DNA of 64,000 nucleotides, taken from contig NC_092576.1 of NCBI RefSeq assembly GCF_037975245.1, positions 36,608,611 through 36,672,610 of the forward strand. Reading direction: 5' to 3'. The stretch is from Apostichopus japonicus (taxonomy: Eukaryota; Echinodermata; Holothuroidea; Aspidochirotida; Stichopodidae). Shown in pieces: positions 12,108-24,800 of the stretch. Each line of letters opens with the position of its first letter. Positions within the stretch are counted from its first letter, which is position 1. The notes below the pieces were generated by a model. It had not been told where the DNA came from and searched no databases. It worked only from the letters and a program-made list of their open reading frames with translations. Both the position numbers and the translations under genes were made by a program.

Positions 12108-12834
12108 ATGGCTGCCAATTTTAATCCCGTGGACATCAAACCAGATGTGAAACAGACAGTGGACGGTAAGTTTGAAAACTGAATCAATTGCATTTATTGT
12201 TTTTGTTGTCTAACTCGTGTTAGGCTGTTGTATGTACAATCCATGGTACACTGTTGCGTTTGCTAACTTATTTGAGAAGCCATCTTTACTTTTCTTTGAT
12301 AAAAATACTTAATATTGGCGAATGTAATGCGGATATCATTAAAACAAATTGACAACATAATATCTTATCATACTTTTGACTATCATACTTTTGAAAGTTA
12401 ACGGGATGACCAGGTCATTACGTTTTGATCAATAAGTTCAAATATTCACGATCAAATCACTAACGCATCAGTTGGGAGTGTTCCATGTACTACTTAGGTA
12501 TATTTAATCTTCTTTCTTTTTTTAACAGGTTTTGGTAGTTTTAAAGTTGCACTTGCTGACGTTCTGACTGTTACAACTGTTCTTCAACTTGCTACATTCT
12601 TTGAATATCCGCCTGTTATCATAGAGGAGCTGGGTACTGCAGTCAGTGCGGGCCTTCTCATGATTCGTTATATGGAAGAGAGAGGACAAATAAAGCCAAC
12701 AAATATCCTAACACTTCTGTCTGCGCTGAAGAAAATGTGTCTTTCTGGGACTGAGGAACGTGTGAAAAAGCTGTATGAGGAACATACAGGGAGACTATGT
12801 TCCAGTGATGGTCAGTCTAAGGCTCTGGAAGAAG
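12108..12834 (+). CDS. NLR exons 1-2: N-terminal death-effector-like domain
   Basis: Exon 1 (12108-12165) starts at an ATG in good context (A at -3, G at +4) and encodes MAANFNPVDIKPDVKQTVD, ending in phase 1 at a gtaagt donor. Exon 2 (12529-12834) follows a pyrimidine-rich acceptor and encodes a ~90-residue helical domain. Hallmarks are FGSFKVALADVL, a hydrophobic run, then LLMIRYMEERGQIKPTN and a final amphipathic helix ending KKLYEEHTG. The EERGxIxxxN pattern is typical of death-effector-type death folds, so DED is preferred over CARD or PYD. The exon 2 donor (gtactg) is weak, but the phase and the exon 3 acceptor fit exactly. Intron 2 (12835-13883) holds nothing else recognisable. Confidence 0.8.
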
Positions 12835-15800
12835 GTACTGTAACTTAGTGCATATCGTTATATGTACATGATCATGCGGCACTGTCATAATTGTTAAACA
12901 TGTGAAATACTCCCATCGATTTACTGCTATTTACTAACGATTTGTAATTTCATTTACTAATCACCATTTATGGGAGGGTATTCAGAAATGTGTATTCAGA
13001 AATTGTGAAGTTTGAAAAAATAAAGCTAGAGGTGTATTATTCGTTTAACAATTGACGATAAACAAGTTTGCGTGTAATAATACAACTATATGATTGGGTG
13101 TATAATATCTTAGTAATATTAATTTGATATTCTCGATGATTAGGTAAAAGCCGATATTTTACTATAATTCTTAGGTAATGCTGAACATGCAACTTCAATG
13201 TTTCATTGCCTCATTGTATTCTTACGAAAATGGATTTGTGTGAGTTTATGTAAAAAACAAGCTCGTGGCTAGTGATATATTAATGAAACGAAAGTGAAAG
13301 TGTTTTTCTTTTGAATCACTGACCGCAGAGAAGGATTAAACAACACATTCCAGTTAAATTCATACTTCTAACGTATTCCTATTTACAAACGGCTTTATGA
13401 CAATGATATTTATATTTTAATACATAGTTGTATGTTAACTTCGAACGAGGGTGTGGAGTAAAGTTAGTGAGGCCGATAATTTTATGTTGTTGTTTTTGTT
13501 ACGTTCGATGCGCCGTTAATTTGTATTCTATTTCAGGGTATAACTGTAGAGTAGTTTCATTAAAAAATATATGATATGACATTGATATTTGACAGGTGAC
13601 ACCACATATTAAAACTGGTACTGACTAGTGTGTTTAAGATCCTGACTGGAGCCGACTTACAACCGGTCAAGTCATGACCAGTACCAATCTTAAGTCCACG
13701 CACAGTGCCCGACTATTCATGATTTTCAAAGTAATGCCAGTTGCGTAGAGTTTTAATAGTCGTACATTGTGCGGCGGGCTGTAGTTAACACTTCCGACCG
13801 GCACAATGAATTCTAGACAACTGCTATCTTAGCTTGTGTGAAGATCTGCTCACTTGTAATACGCTATTCGTTTCTCACTACAGGTAAAATAAAGATCTTC
13901 ACGAACTCTTTAAAACACACATACGCCCTGTGGTACAATATAATTCAGCCAATTCCATACATACGAGAGAAGATATGCTGCGTTGATGATATATATGTTG
14001 AGTCTGGTTTAGAACTTGTCCACCAACCCTCTTCCTTCAAACATGACGTGAAATCATTTGAAGAATCGGGTTTATTGAGTCTGAAATCATTCCGAGACAT
14101 TTTTGACAGTGATATAATTCCATCTAATCGAATCTTATTAGAAGGAGACCCTGGTTACGGGAAATCTACCCTTACTCTTCAAGCTGCATATGACTGGTGT
14201 TTGGGAAATATTGCATCACCGCTCAAAAATGTCGCTGTTTTCATTCTGCTGCCACTTAGGCTTCTGGGAGATATTTCTTCAATATTTGAAGCTATTCGTT
14301 TTGTCTTGATGCCACCGGAATCACCTCTGACGGATGATGACATCCTGGAAATCCTGAGACACAGTTTATCTGTGGTTATCGTGTTGGATGGATATGATGA
14401 ATATCCTGATAAGAATAGTGGTAAAGAAACTGACATTATGAAGATGATAGCTGGAAAGATGTTCCCAGATGTCAAGGTTGTGGTATCCACTAGATCATCA
14501 TCCTTACCAAAATATTTACATCCAACCACTGTTACTATTAGATTGACTGGATTTGACGAAAAGTCCAGGGATGAGTACATTCAACGAACAGTTACTGGTG
14601 GTGACCAGGAAGCAAGTAAACGTATAACAAATGCTCTGAACAGTAGTCCAATTCTAAATGATATTTGCCAGGTGCCGATATTCTGCGTCCTATTTGCCCA
14701 TGTTGCCAATGATCAGAAAGGTGTTATCGAGTTTAGTTCAGTGACGAGTTTCTTTAAGTACGTGATAGATGGTTTCTACAGTCACATGTGGAAGAAAGAT
14801 CTTAAGGAACCAATTGATCAATCAATACGTGAATACTCCAAACTGAACAGACTTGCGTTTGATAGTCTCACTGGGAAAACACAAATCATTGCTTGGCCCA
14901 AAGGTACATTCATCGACACAGTTGGAAAGGATTGCTATGAAGAACTTTCAAACATCGGCATTCTTATCGTAGAGAAAACTCATGAAATAATCAACGAACC
15001 AGAAGAATAAGATATTCACCACACTAAAAAAAGTGAACTCGTTCGTTTCTATCACAAACTATTTGCTGAATGGTATGCCGCTAGGTATTTGTCGTCGTAC
15101 GCCGGGAGCTTTTGGCCTTTCTGGCTTAAATATAACCTAAACAAAATTAATCCTGTCGATCTTCAATTTGTGTTTCGTTTTGCTTGCGGACTGAACAAGA
15201 AAGCCTCCAGCAGAATAATCAAATATTTGAAAAGTGTAGAAGGAGGAGCGTCCTTTGCATCTCTATGTCTTTTTGAACAGCCAGATGATCCAAAGGAGGT
15301 CGTTGAAACTGTAAAGGGATTGTGTTCTGATGGCATGATAATACGATCTTCTGACAGCAGACTCTTACAAAGATCAAATATACAGCTTCTTGATATTGCA
15401 TCGAGGAAGAAGGTAGTTACAACGTTTACCATATTTTAAGTTAAGTGCCATATCCGGAGGAAATACAAGCCATGGCGCATTCTGCATTTGTAATTCCACA
15501 AATGTATGATTCAGTGGAATATAAATATATTGAATTTGTGTGCCAAATTTCCGTCAGTGTGTGGTTTACATTGAAAAACAATATGACTTTTCAGACGTGT
15601 ATAGAAATGATTTTGAAAAAAAAAAAATCAATCAACACACGTTTTAAATGTATTGATCCAAACTATTACGACAGCACAGTCACAAAATATGAGGTAGAGT
15701 ACATTGAGCCTGGTGTTATCTATAGATAATTTGTGGTCTTTGTATGGAGTTAAACATGATGATTTGTTAGGATTAAGAAACACAGCTTATTATCAACAGT

Positions 15801-18800
15801 AAGACCTTGAAGGAGAAGTATGTACTCTGGATTGTTTTACAAACTTTCCCGACAATGAATGTGTATGAAATGCTCATGTCTTGAAATTCAAAGTAGTATT
15901 GGAAAACAATGGTAGCACATTAAGTTACTTAGATGTTTCCTTTTGTCAAATACACTTCATATCAATATTGGCAAGTACGACATGCTGTATGACAGGTTTA
16001 GAAGTGTTTCTTTCAAACAAAACGTTCGCAAACAATGAAAGTAGTGTAAGTCATCCTATTTACATGCAGTTTTATCGGCATTAAATTATTAGAACACATA
16101 TTAAAACCCCAACAAGGCATACGGCTGTTTATTTCAAACTAGATAAGCTGAAATGAATTAAAAACAAAGGCAGACTATATATTTAAAAATAAATGAATTA
16201 TGCTCAGTTGCTAATGAATTTCACAATAAATGAAGGTGCCTGTATGCAGATGTTGCATCAAGTACAAACTTAAGTTACGTATATGATAGGGAAAACGTGT
16301 TTATTTTTAAGGTAACATTTCACCTTTATTTTTTTTAGATCGAAGTACCCTGCCTCCAGATAGACCAGATTTTCAAGGTAGCACGCCGGAACGAGGTAAC
16401 CCTGGAATCCGGACTTAGTCTTCCCGTTCTCTTATCAATAAGGAAACTGGTATTCACAACACAAGCAGAACACGAAATTACCCAGGAAAACATGTTCGGA
16501 GTGGTACAATATGGGCAACGGTGTCTTCAGCTGAAAACATTAGCGTGAGTAAACAGTTCATAGGCAAACTAATGGTTCAGATATAAATGAATTTAAAAGA
16601 ATTAATCAAAATAGTAAATATAAATAACTTCTTTAAAAGTTGGTGGTACATTTTCTTTTACAAGTTATACTTCAATTTCTGTTAGTTCAGAGTACAAATT
16701 TGCTTCCTTTGAAATCCCTTGATAGTTTGTTTCAATCTGAGTGTTGTTTTAACGTTGTATAACTTTTATGTGTCGAACTTGTGAATGCATTCTTCCTCGT
16801 CACGGATGTAATTTTCAAGCATTTGCATTCATGTTGTTACTATATATAAAATATGTAGAGTTTTCTTTTCATTTAATCACAGATTCCATGGTAAATTTCT
16901 ATTCCCTCTGTCCTTAACCGTAGAGACATTGAAATTGAACATGAATTCAAGAAGTATTACCGGTAAGAATATTCCACAACACCAGAAAAATATTTTGGAT
17001 AAACGTATCCATTTATTTTAACTACATTTACTAAACGAAACATATCAATTAACAATTAAAATCGACAACATAATTTTAAGCTATTAATATATAGATGACG
17101 ACGGTTGCAAAATTACTAAAATAAAAAGTTTGAAAACTTTACCAAACTAAAAGATTCATAACTTCCATTTTTTCAGTATTCTGGCAACTTTTGGAATATG
17201 TCTTTCAGTTAGATGTTTCCTCTGGCAAATGGCGACTGAGCTCAACGGAATCTTTGACTTCCGGTGTAAGTAGATAGAAAACATGTGTTCTGTCATATGA
17301 ATATCATGTATATTTCATAACAAATGCATATTCTGTGGAAAAGTGTTTAGTAATGATGAAGGCTAACCTTGAAAACATTGATGTTGCAATACAAAATATC
17401 CAGCACAGCACAATTTTTCATTTAGATTAATGTTGATATAACGCCTTGTTAGATGAGAACATTGAATTCATTTCCTGCTAGTGTATCTAATGATGCAATT
17501 AAGACTTTTCTGTAATTGAAATGTCTCCTTCACTACTACTCACAATGTAGTTAGTGTATTTCACAGTAAGAAGAAAACTAGAAAAACTTAACTATCCACG
17601 ACATCGAAATCGTCTACTTTGGAATGAAACAACTTGGCAATAAAAAACCAATAGTAAAAGAGTTTTTTTTTTCTTCTTATATCTGCTGGGATTAAAATCT
17701 CTGCGTCAATGGTGTCTTATTTTGAATTTCTAAATAGATTGTTGAACCCGAGGAGGATGTTGAGATGTTGAGAAGTGTATGCTCCGGTGGCATGGCACTT
17801 AGACGTACTGATAGCAGACTCCTACAAAGAGCTAACATTCAATTTCTTGAGATTGCATCAAGGCATAAGGTGAATTGGTTTCAAAATATTGTAACATGTA
17901 TATGCAAAAATATGAAAAACAATATAATCGATCGGGATCTACTAGAGATGTTAATAAAAACTTCATGTTGCAATAATTATTTTACGTATGTCTACATTGC
18001 ATACATTAACAGATCATTGGTCTAATTAATTCATACTGCAATTTTGGTTAGCTGATGATTTCTAGGGTGGGTCTCTCTTGCCGAATAGTAGCAATTTAAA
18101 TATTATTTTTACACTTTTGCCTGGGAAACGTAACAAATGTGATATATTTTCGTTAAATAAACGTGACTACAAAACATCCAATTAAAATCAATTTTCTTAG
18201 TCTATGGGTATGTTTCATCACGCAATACACATTCGCTTACGAACGTTATTCATACAAATGTGGTTTATATCTTCTTCAAGATTCCATTATCCTGTCTAGT
18301 ACTCGATACATTTCGTGAAGCGGAGCAGCACAGTATAACTCTAAAAAATGGAAACCACGTGCCCGCACTGTCTACTTTAGAGGAAATCCAAATCAGAACG
18401 GAAAAGAGAATCGAATTCACACAAAAACAAGTCGTCGGGCTACTTTGTTATGCACAGAAATGTCAAAAATTGAAGAAAATCTTGTAAGTTAACAAAGATG
18501 AAGTTTACAATGCAGAAGGAAAGTGTTTTCCATACTTGTATTCGAGGATTTAAAATCTATGCGAAATATGTGTCAACTATTGATTTATTTTATACCTACT
18601 AAGCTGATGTGTTAATTAATCATTAGGGGATGTACGTAATACATAGTGGATATTTTTGATGTTGATATTATCTTACTCAATATTAATACAAGAAAATAAA
18701 TGATAGTGGAAACGATCATATTTCATTGCAACTTGACGTGCATAATGTATTTGTAATGCAGTTAACATCTTATAAAATTGCAAATTGAAATTAATCAGAA

Positions 18801-21800
18801 ACAGCAAAGTTTATTGATGATTTTTTTTTTTGTAATACTGATAAAGTACGGGAGTTTCTTTCTACACAGATTCATTGACTGCTTGGTACCTTTGTGTTTT
18901 CCAAACGACTCCCTTCGGCCTTGTGAATCAGACACACTCAGAGGTGAGAGAAATTTAAAACCATGAACATAATGCAACGAAGCATGATGCAATTTTTTGG
19001 AACTAAGAATACAATACGAAAGGAAAGCTATTTTGCCAATGTGTTCACTAACCTGGAAGAACAGCTTGTTAAGTTTAAACTTATTCATAAACTAAAAGTA
19101 CAGACATTACAAACACAACCAATTTAAAGTTATAGAACGGTCATCGTACATATATTTTCATTTATCGGCAGTCTTATGGAAACCAGGGGAACAAGAACTT
19201 GAATTAAATTTCACAAGAGGTAGATGGATGGTGGAATCCCAGGAGTGCCTGACTCTTGAGGTAAGTATTTTTAAACTTCACAATAAGTTGGAGCTAGATT
19301 GCTCTTGCGAAAACTAATAACAATAACAATAACAAGCTATAAGGTCATCTGAGTTTTGTTGCATTTACATTCCTCTTTGTACAATTCTAGAAATGGAATG
19401 ACTTAACCATCTCATAAAACTCATGCAGGGAATTCGTCTTGTTGCAGTCTTATTATCAAACCATTAATCGTATTGGCTATGCATTACATACAAAGTCTGC
19501 CACTATCAGTTCTACGCCTGTGTCTGTACAAAAATATGTCATGGCATCTTTTTGAAGACATTGAATTTGTCTAGCCGTTACATACCACGTGTGACATTAC
19601 CGGTTCCAAGTCATAGCGGTATGTAAGGAAGTCACTTTTATGTGAAAACATTGAGGAACAAGAGACATACCTGACAAACATACTTGTTGTCCAAAAAAAA
19701 ATCATTTAGTGATTTTATCGAAAGAACAATTATGCAACATATGACTTTAGAGTTTAGACGGATACAATTGATTCCAACGAGTTTGCATTATATATGCGTC
19801 TGATTTGTGTATTAAGAGGTTATGCAGGAGGGGGGGGGGGGGGCTTTTTGGTCTCGAAAATTGTCAACTTTAAATTATATTTAAAACTTACTAGAATGAT
19901 ATGGAAGTGTCCTTCAACCAGTCAAATTCAACTTTACTCTTGGACCATTCATTTGATACTGAGCATATACTAAACTATATATTCAGAATTTGCTTAATTA
20001 ATTTGCATTTACAGACTAAGGACCACCATAGTCTGAACAAAATGTGTTCCGGGACAGTTACATTGAACACGAATGATACCGAAGAATATCATAGATCTGT
20101 TATACTGTTACTACAAATTGCAGCAAGTCAACAAGTAAGATACCGTCATGTCATGTAATATTGATTTAATATTATTAATATCCATCATACTTTTTTTATA
20201 TGTTTAGTGTTAGCTGTTATGATTAATCATCTTCCACCAAGGAAACGAATCTGTAATCTGACATACTGTTCTAATATTTTACAGGTAAAGAAATAACGTA
20301 TTCAAGAAGCCTACAATTAACGTAGAAAAAAACCTTACTAGGTCAACAGATCATTTGTCGAGCAATAAGTTTTAAGTGACGTGAAATACAATCTGTCAAA
20401 TTGCTCTTCGCGAAGTTGATAAGTAGATGAGGAAATTTGTTCTGAAAACTGAATATAGTGGGTAAACGATGATAAGTTCCAAGTCAAAAGGAAATTGTAA
20501 CACCACGTTTAAATGTTGGAATACCTATCTATCTTCTTCAAGATTCCATTATCCTGTCTAGTACTCGATACATTTCGTGAAGCAGAGCAGCACAGTATAA
20601 CTCTGGAAAATGGAAACCATGTGCCCGCACTGTCTACTTTAGAGGAAATCCAAATCAGAACGGAAAAGAGAATCGAATTCACACAAAAACAAGTCGTCGG
20701 GCTACTTTGTTATGCACAGAAATGTCAAAAATTGAAGAAAATATCGTAAGTTAACAAATATTAAGTTTTACAATAGAGAAAGAAAATGCTTTTCATACTT
20801 TTATACGAGGATTTAATATCTATGCGAAATATGTGTCAACTATTGATTTATTTTATACCTACTACGCTGATGTGTTAATTAATCATTAGGGGATGTACGT
20901 AATACATAGTGGATATTTTTGATGTTGATATTATCTTACTCAACATAAATACAAGAAAATAAATGATAGTGAAAACGATCATATTTCATAGCAGCTTGAC
21001 GTGCATAATGTATTTGTAATGCAGTTAATATCTGATAAAACTGTAATTAATCGGAAACAGCAAAGTTTATCGATGAAAATTCTCTTTCTTGTAATACTGA
21101 TAAAGTACGGGAGTTTCTTTCTACACAGATTCATTGACTGCTTGGTACCTTTGTGTTTTCCAAACGACTCCCTTTGGCCTTGTGAATCAGACGAACTCAG
21201 AGGTGAGAGAAATTTAAAACCATGAACATAATGCAACGAAGCATGATGCAATTTTTTGAACTAAGAATACAATACGAAAGGAAAGCTATTTTGCCAATGT
21301 GTTCACTAACCTGGAAGAACAGCTTGTTAAGTTTGAACTAATTTATAAACCAAAGGTACAGACAATGCAAACACAACAAATAAAAGATATAGAACGGTCA
21401 CCGTACATACATGTTCATTTATCGGCAGTCTTATGGAAACCAGGGGAACAAGAACTTGAATTAAATTTCACAAGAGGTAGATGGATGGTGGAATCCCAGG
21501 AGTGCCTGACTCTTGAGGTAAGTATTTTTAAACTTCACAATAAGTTGTAGCTAGATTGCTATTGCGAAAACTAATAACAATAACAATAACAAGCTATAAG
21601 GTCATCTGAGTTTTGTTGCATTTACATTCCTCTTTGTATCATTCTAGAAATGGAATGACTTAACCATCTCATAAATCTCCTGCAGGGAATTCGTCTTGTT
21701 TCAGTCTTATTATAAAACCATTAAACGTATTTGCTATGCATTACATACAAAGTGTACCACCATTTTTACCCCTGTGTCTGTACAAAAATATGTCATGAAA

Positions 21801-24800
21801 ACATTGCATTTGTCTAGTCGTTACATACCACGTGTGACATTACCGGTTCCAAGTCATAGCGGTATGTAAGGAAGTCACTTTTATGTGTAAACTTTGAGGA
21901 ACAAGAGACATACCTGGCAAACATACTTGTTGTCAAAAAAAAAAAAAAAAAAACATTTAGTGATTTTATCGCAAGAACAATTACACAACAGATGACTTTA
22001 GAGTTTAGACGGATACAATTGATTCCAACGAGTTTGCATTATATATGCATATGATTTCTGTATTAAGAGGTTAATGCAGGAGGGGAGCTTTTTGGTCTCG
22101 CAATTGTCAAGTTTAAATTATATTTAAAACTTACTAAAATGATCTGGAAGTGTCCTTCAACTAGTCAAATTTACTCTTGGACCATTCATTTGATGCTGAG
22201 CATATACCAAACTATATATTCAGAATTGTTTAATTCATTTGCATTTACAGACTAAGGAACACCATAGTCTGACCAAAATGAGTTCCGGGACAGTTATTCT
22301 AAACACGAATGATACCAAAGAATATCATAGGTCTGTTATAATGCTACTACAAATTGCAGGAAGTCAACAAGTAAGATACCGTCATGTCATGTAATATTGA
22401 TTTAATATGATTGAAATCCATCATACTTTATATTTTTTATGTTTAGTGTTAGCTGTTATGATTATTCATCTTCCACGTAGGAAACGAATCTGAAAATCTG
22501 ACATACTGTTATGTATACTGTGACAGGTAAAGAAATAACGTATTCAAGAAGCCTACAGTTATCGTAGAAAAAAACTTACTAGGTCAACAGATCATTTGCT
22601 ATGCAATAACTTTTAAGTGACGTGAATTACAATCAGTCAAATTGCTCTTCGCAAAGTTTGATCAGCAGATGAGGAAATGTGATCTGAAAAGTGAATATAG
22701 TGAGTAAACGATGATATGTTCCAAGTTAAAAGGAAATTATAACACCACGTTCAAATGATGTAATACAAGGAGGTTAATTAGGTATGTAATGTCTGGTTAT
22801 GCAAATTAGTTGCGTGAATATTATACACAGGGCCAACCAAGTAGCACCGTATTTCGATTCAACACGATCCCTCAACGATAATCTGGTGTAAGGAACTCAA
22901 CGAGTTCCATCCATCCGGATAGGCGACATCTTTGTAAAGTTACTAAATCGTCCGAATCAAAATTGATACTCAATTAATCACAGTTTGAACATCGTTCCTT
23001 AGAGTGCAAATTTGGATGAGTAACATTTGGACAAAAAGCATAGATATCTATCGCCAACTGGTACAGTTCACACTGTCAGTCTGCTAAGAGCGAGAATCAA
23101 CTTTCTATGTCTATGATTAGTTGCCTCCTCTTTTATAGTGTATTAATGTATTTAGTGGGTGTCTCTATTTTGCAAGAAAACAATATGAGGCCAACATAAA
23201 CGACATGGAATAATAAATTGATTATTATAACGTAACTTCTTGTTCTTAAACTGGTAGAAATATTTGAAATATATCGCCAAATGTAATGTTGTAGTCTATA
23301 GTATAGTAATTACAGTGTTATGTTTTGGGGGCTTTGTTTGTTGTTCTGGAATATTATGTAACATATACCGCGATGAACAAAATAAACCTTTGACTGTGTA
23401 CGGTTGTCTGGTAATTTCACAAATGTCTTTCCTTAGATCCAGATAACCAGTCTACTGCTGAAGTCATTTAGCTCAGCGGATCAGAATCATCTTATCCTAG
23501 AAAGTAGGAACTGTGTGCCTTTATTGCCCACCTTAAAGGAACTACAAATCAAAACTAACCTTGGAAAAGAATTTACCCAGGACCAAGTAGTAGGGTTATT
23601 TTGCTTTGCACAGCAATGCCAACAGCTGAAGACATTGTCGTTAGTAATCACATACCATTTACTGTAATGTTTTTATTCACGTTAATTTACTGAACGATAA
23701 CTTACCAACCAGCAAAATATGGAACTGTGCTCTTGAACAAAACTTTAAGATGGATGATCAATGTATACATAGGCCTACCTATTATTAACGTACAACAACG
23801 CAGTGATTTTGGGGTTTCGGTGTATAAGTAATGATGTATTGATTTGGACGTATATGCTTGCAGATATAAGTATTATTAGCAATATGAGCTTAAAGTATTA
23901 GTTCATTTCATACGTTCCAATGAAAATAACTTACATGTCGGTTATATCACCAGCATGACATTATACTTACATAAGAAATAACATATTTTCATAAAATGGT
24001 TTAATCACTTAACACATTCACCAGCCACAAACCACTTTTTGTTTACAGACTCGTTGACTGTTTGTTACCTCTGTCACTTCCAATCGGTTCTCTTTCTTCC
24101 CTTACGAAGCTACGTGACATTCAAGGTGAGAACATAAAAACACTAAAATATGTTACTCATCACAAGCGATTTGTGATCCTTTGCGGGATACTAAATCAGG
24201 TGACATGGTTATACTGTAATAGTCAACGAAGAATATCAATATATGGTAAATACATTTTCCTTGTAACTATGTACACGATTTATGTTTATTAACGTGTTTG
24301 ATCTATAAACAAATCGTTTAATGTTTTTTTTTTCTTCCAAGTTTCATGGAAACCGTCAACACCTGACTTACATTTAGATTCTTCCAGAGGTAAATGGGTG
24401 TTGAACTCCAAGGAAGGCATAACACTTGAAGTAAGTCTTTGGCCACTTTCTTGAGTGCAATGATGCCTTTATTGTTCGTTTGTATCATTAGTTTGGCAAC
24501 AAATTATTAAATGTTCGTATAAATGCAAGACCATATATCCAATTAACATCCACTTTGGCAAACGGCACCATAGCAAAGGACACGGAATTTTATTAGTTCA
24601 TTTATATGCATGTACAAAAATACTTAGATAAAATAAAATACAAATGGAACTTTCGAATATAAATTACATTGTTTTTTAGTTGAGAACCACGACAAGCTTA
24701 TTACAACGATGTATTCCACTTCAAATAATGTGCATAGGATTTTTTCTCCAATAAAATACTAAAATTAGTAATTAATTAATTAATTAATTAAATGGTTAAT

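Larger units (their letters stand above)
18269..22764 (+). repeat. Tandem segmental duplication of a whole LRR cassette with its introns
   Basis: Copy 1 spans about 18269-20528 and copy 2 about 20530-22764. Exons and introns align throughout; the offset falls from 2262 bp at the first exon to 2236 bp at the last because of small indels. Similarity starts in the pyrimidine tract of the first exon's acceptor (atcttcttcaag) and ends near aacaccacgtt (20500/22741). The unit therefore equals one complete four-exon module. Confidence 0.95.

Noticed and set aside
14179-14580. 133-codon minus-strand open frame
   Set aside because: Lies entirely antisense to the NACHT exon, which has clear Walker motifs on the plus strand.
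15008-15010. TAA as the natural end of a short DED-NACHT protein
   Set aside because: The same frame continues without a shift into conserved-looking receptor sequence and phase-matched cassettes, so an interruption is the simpler reading.
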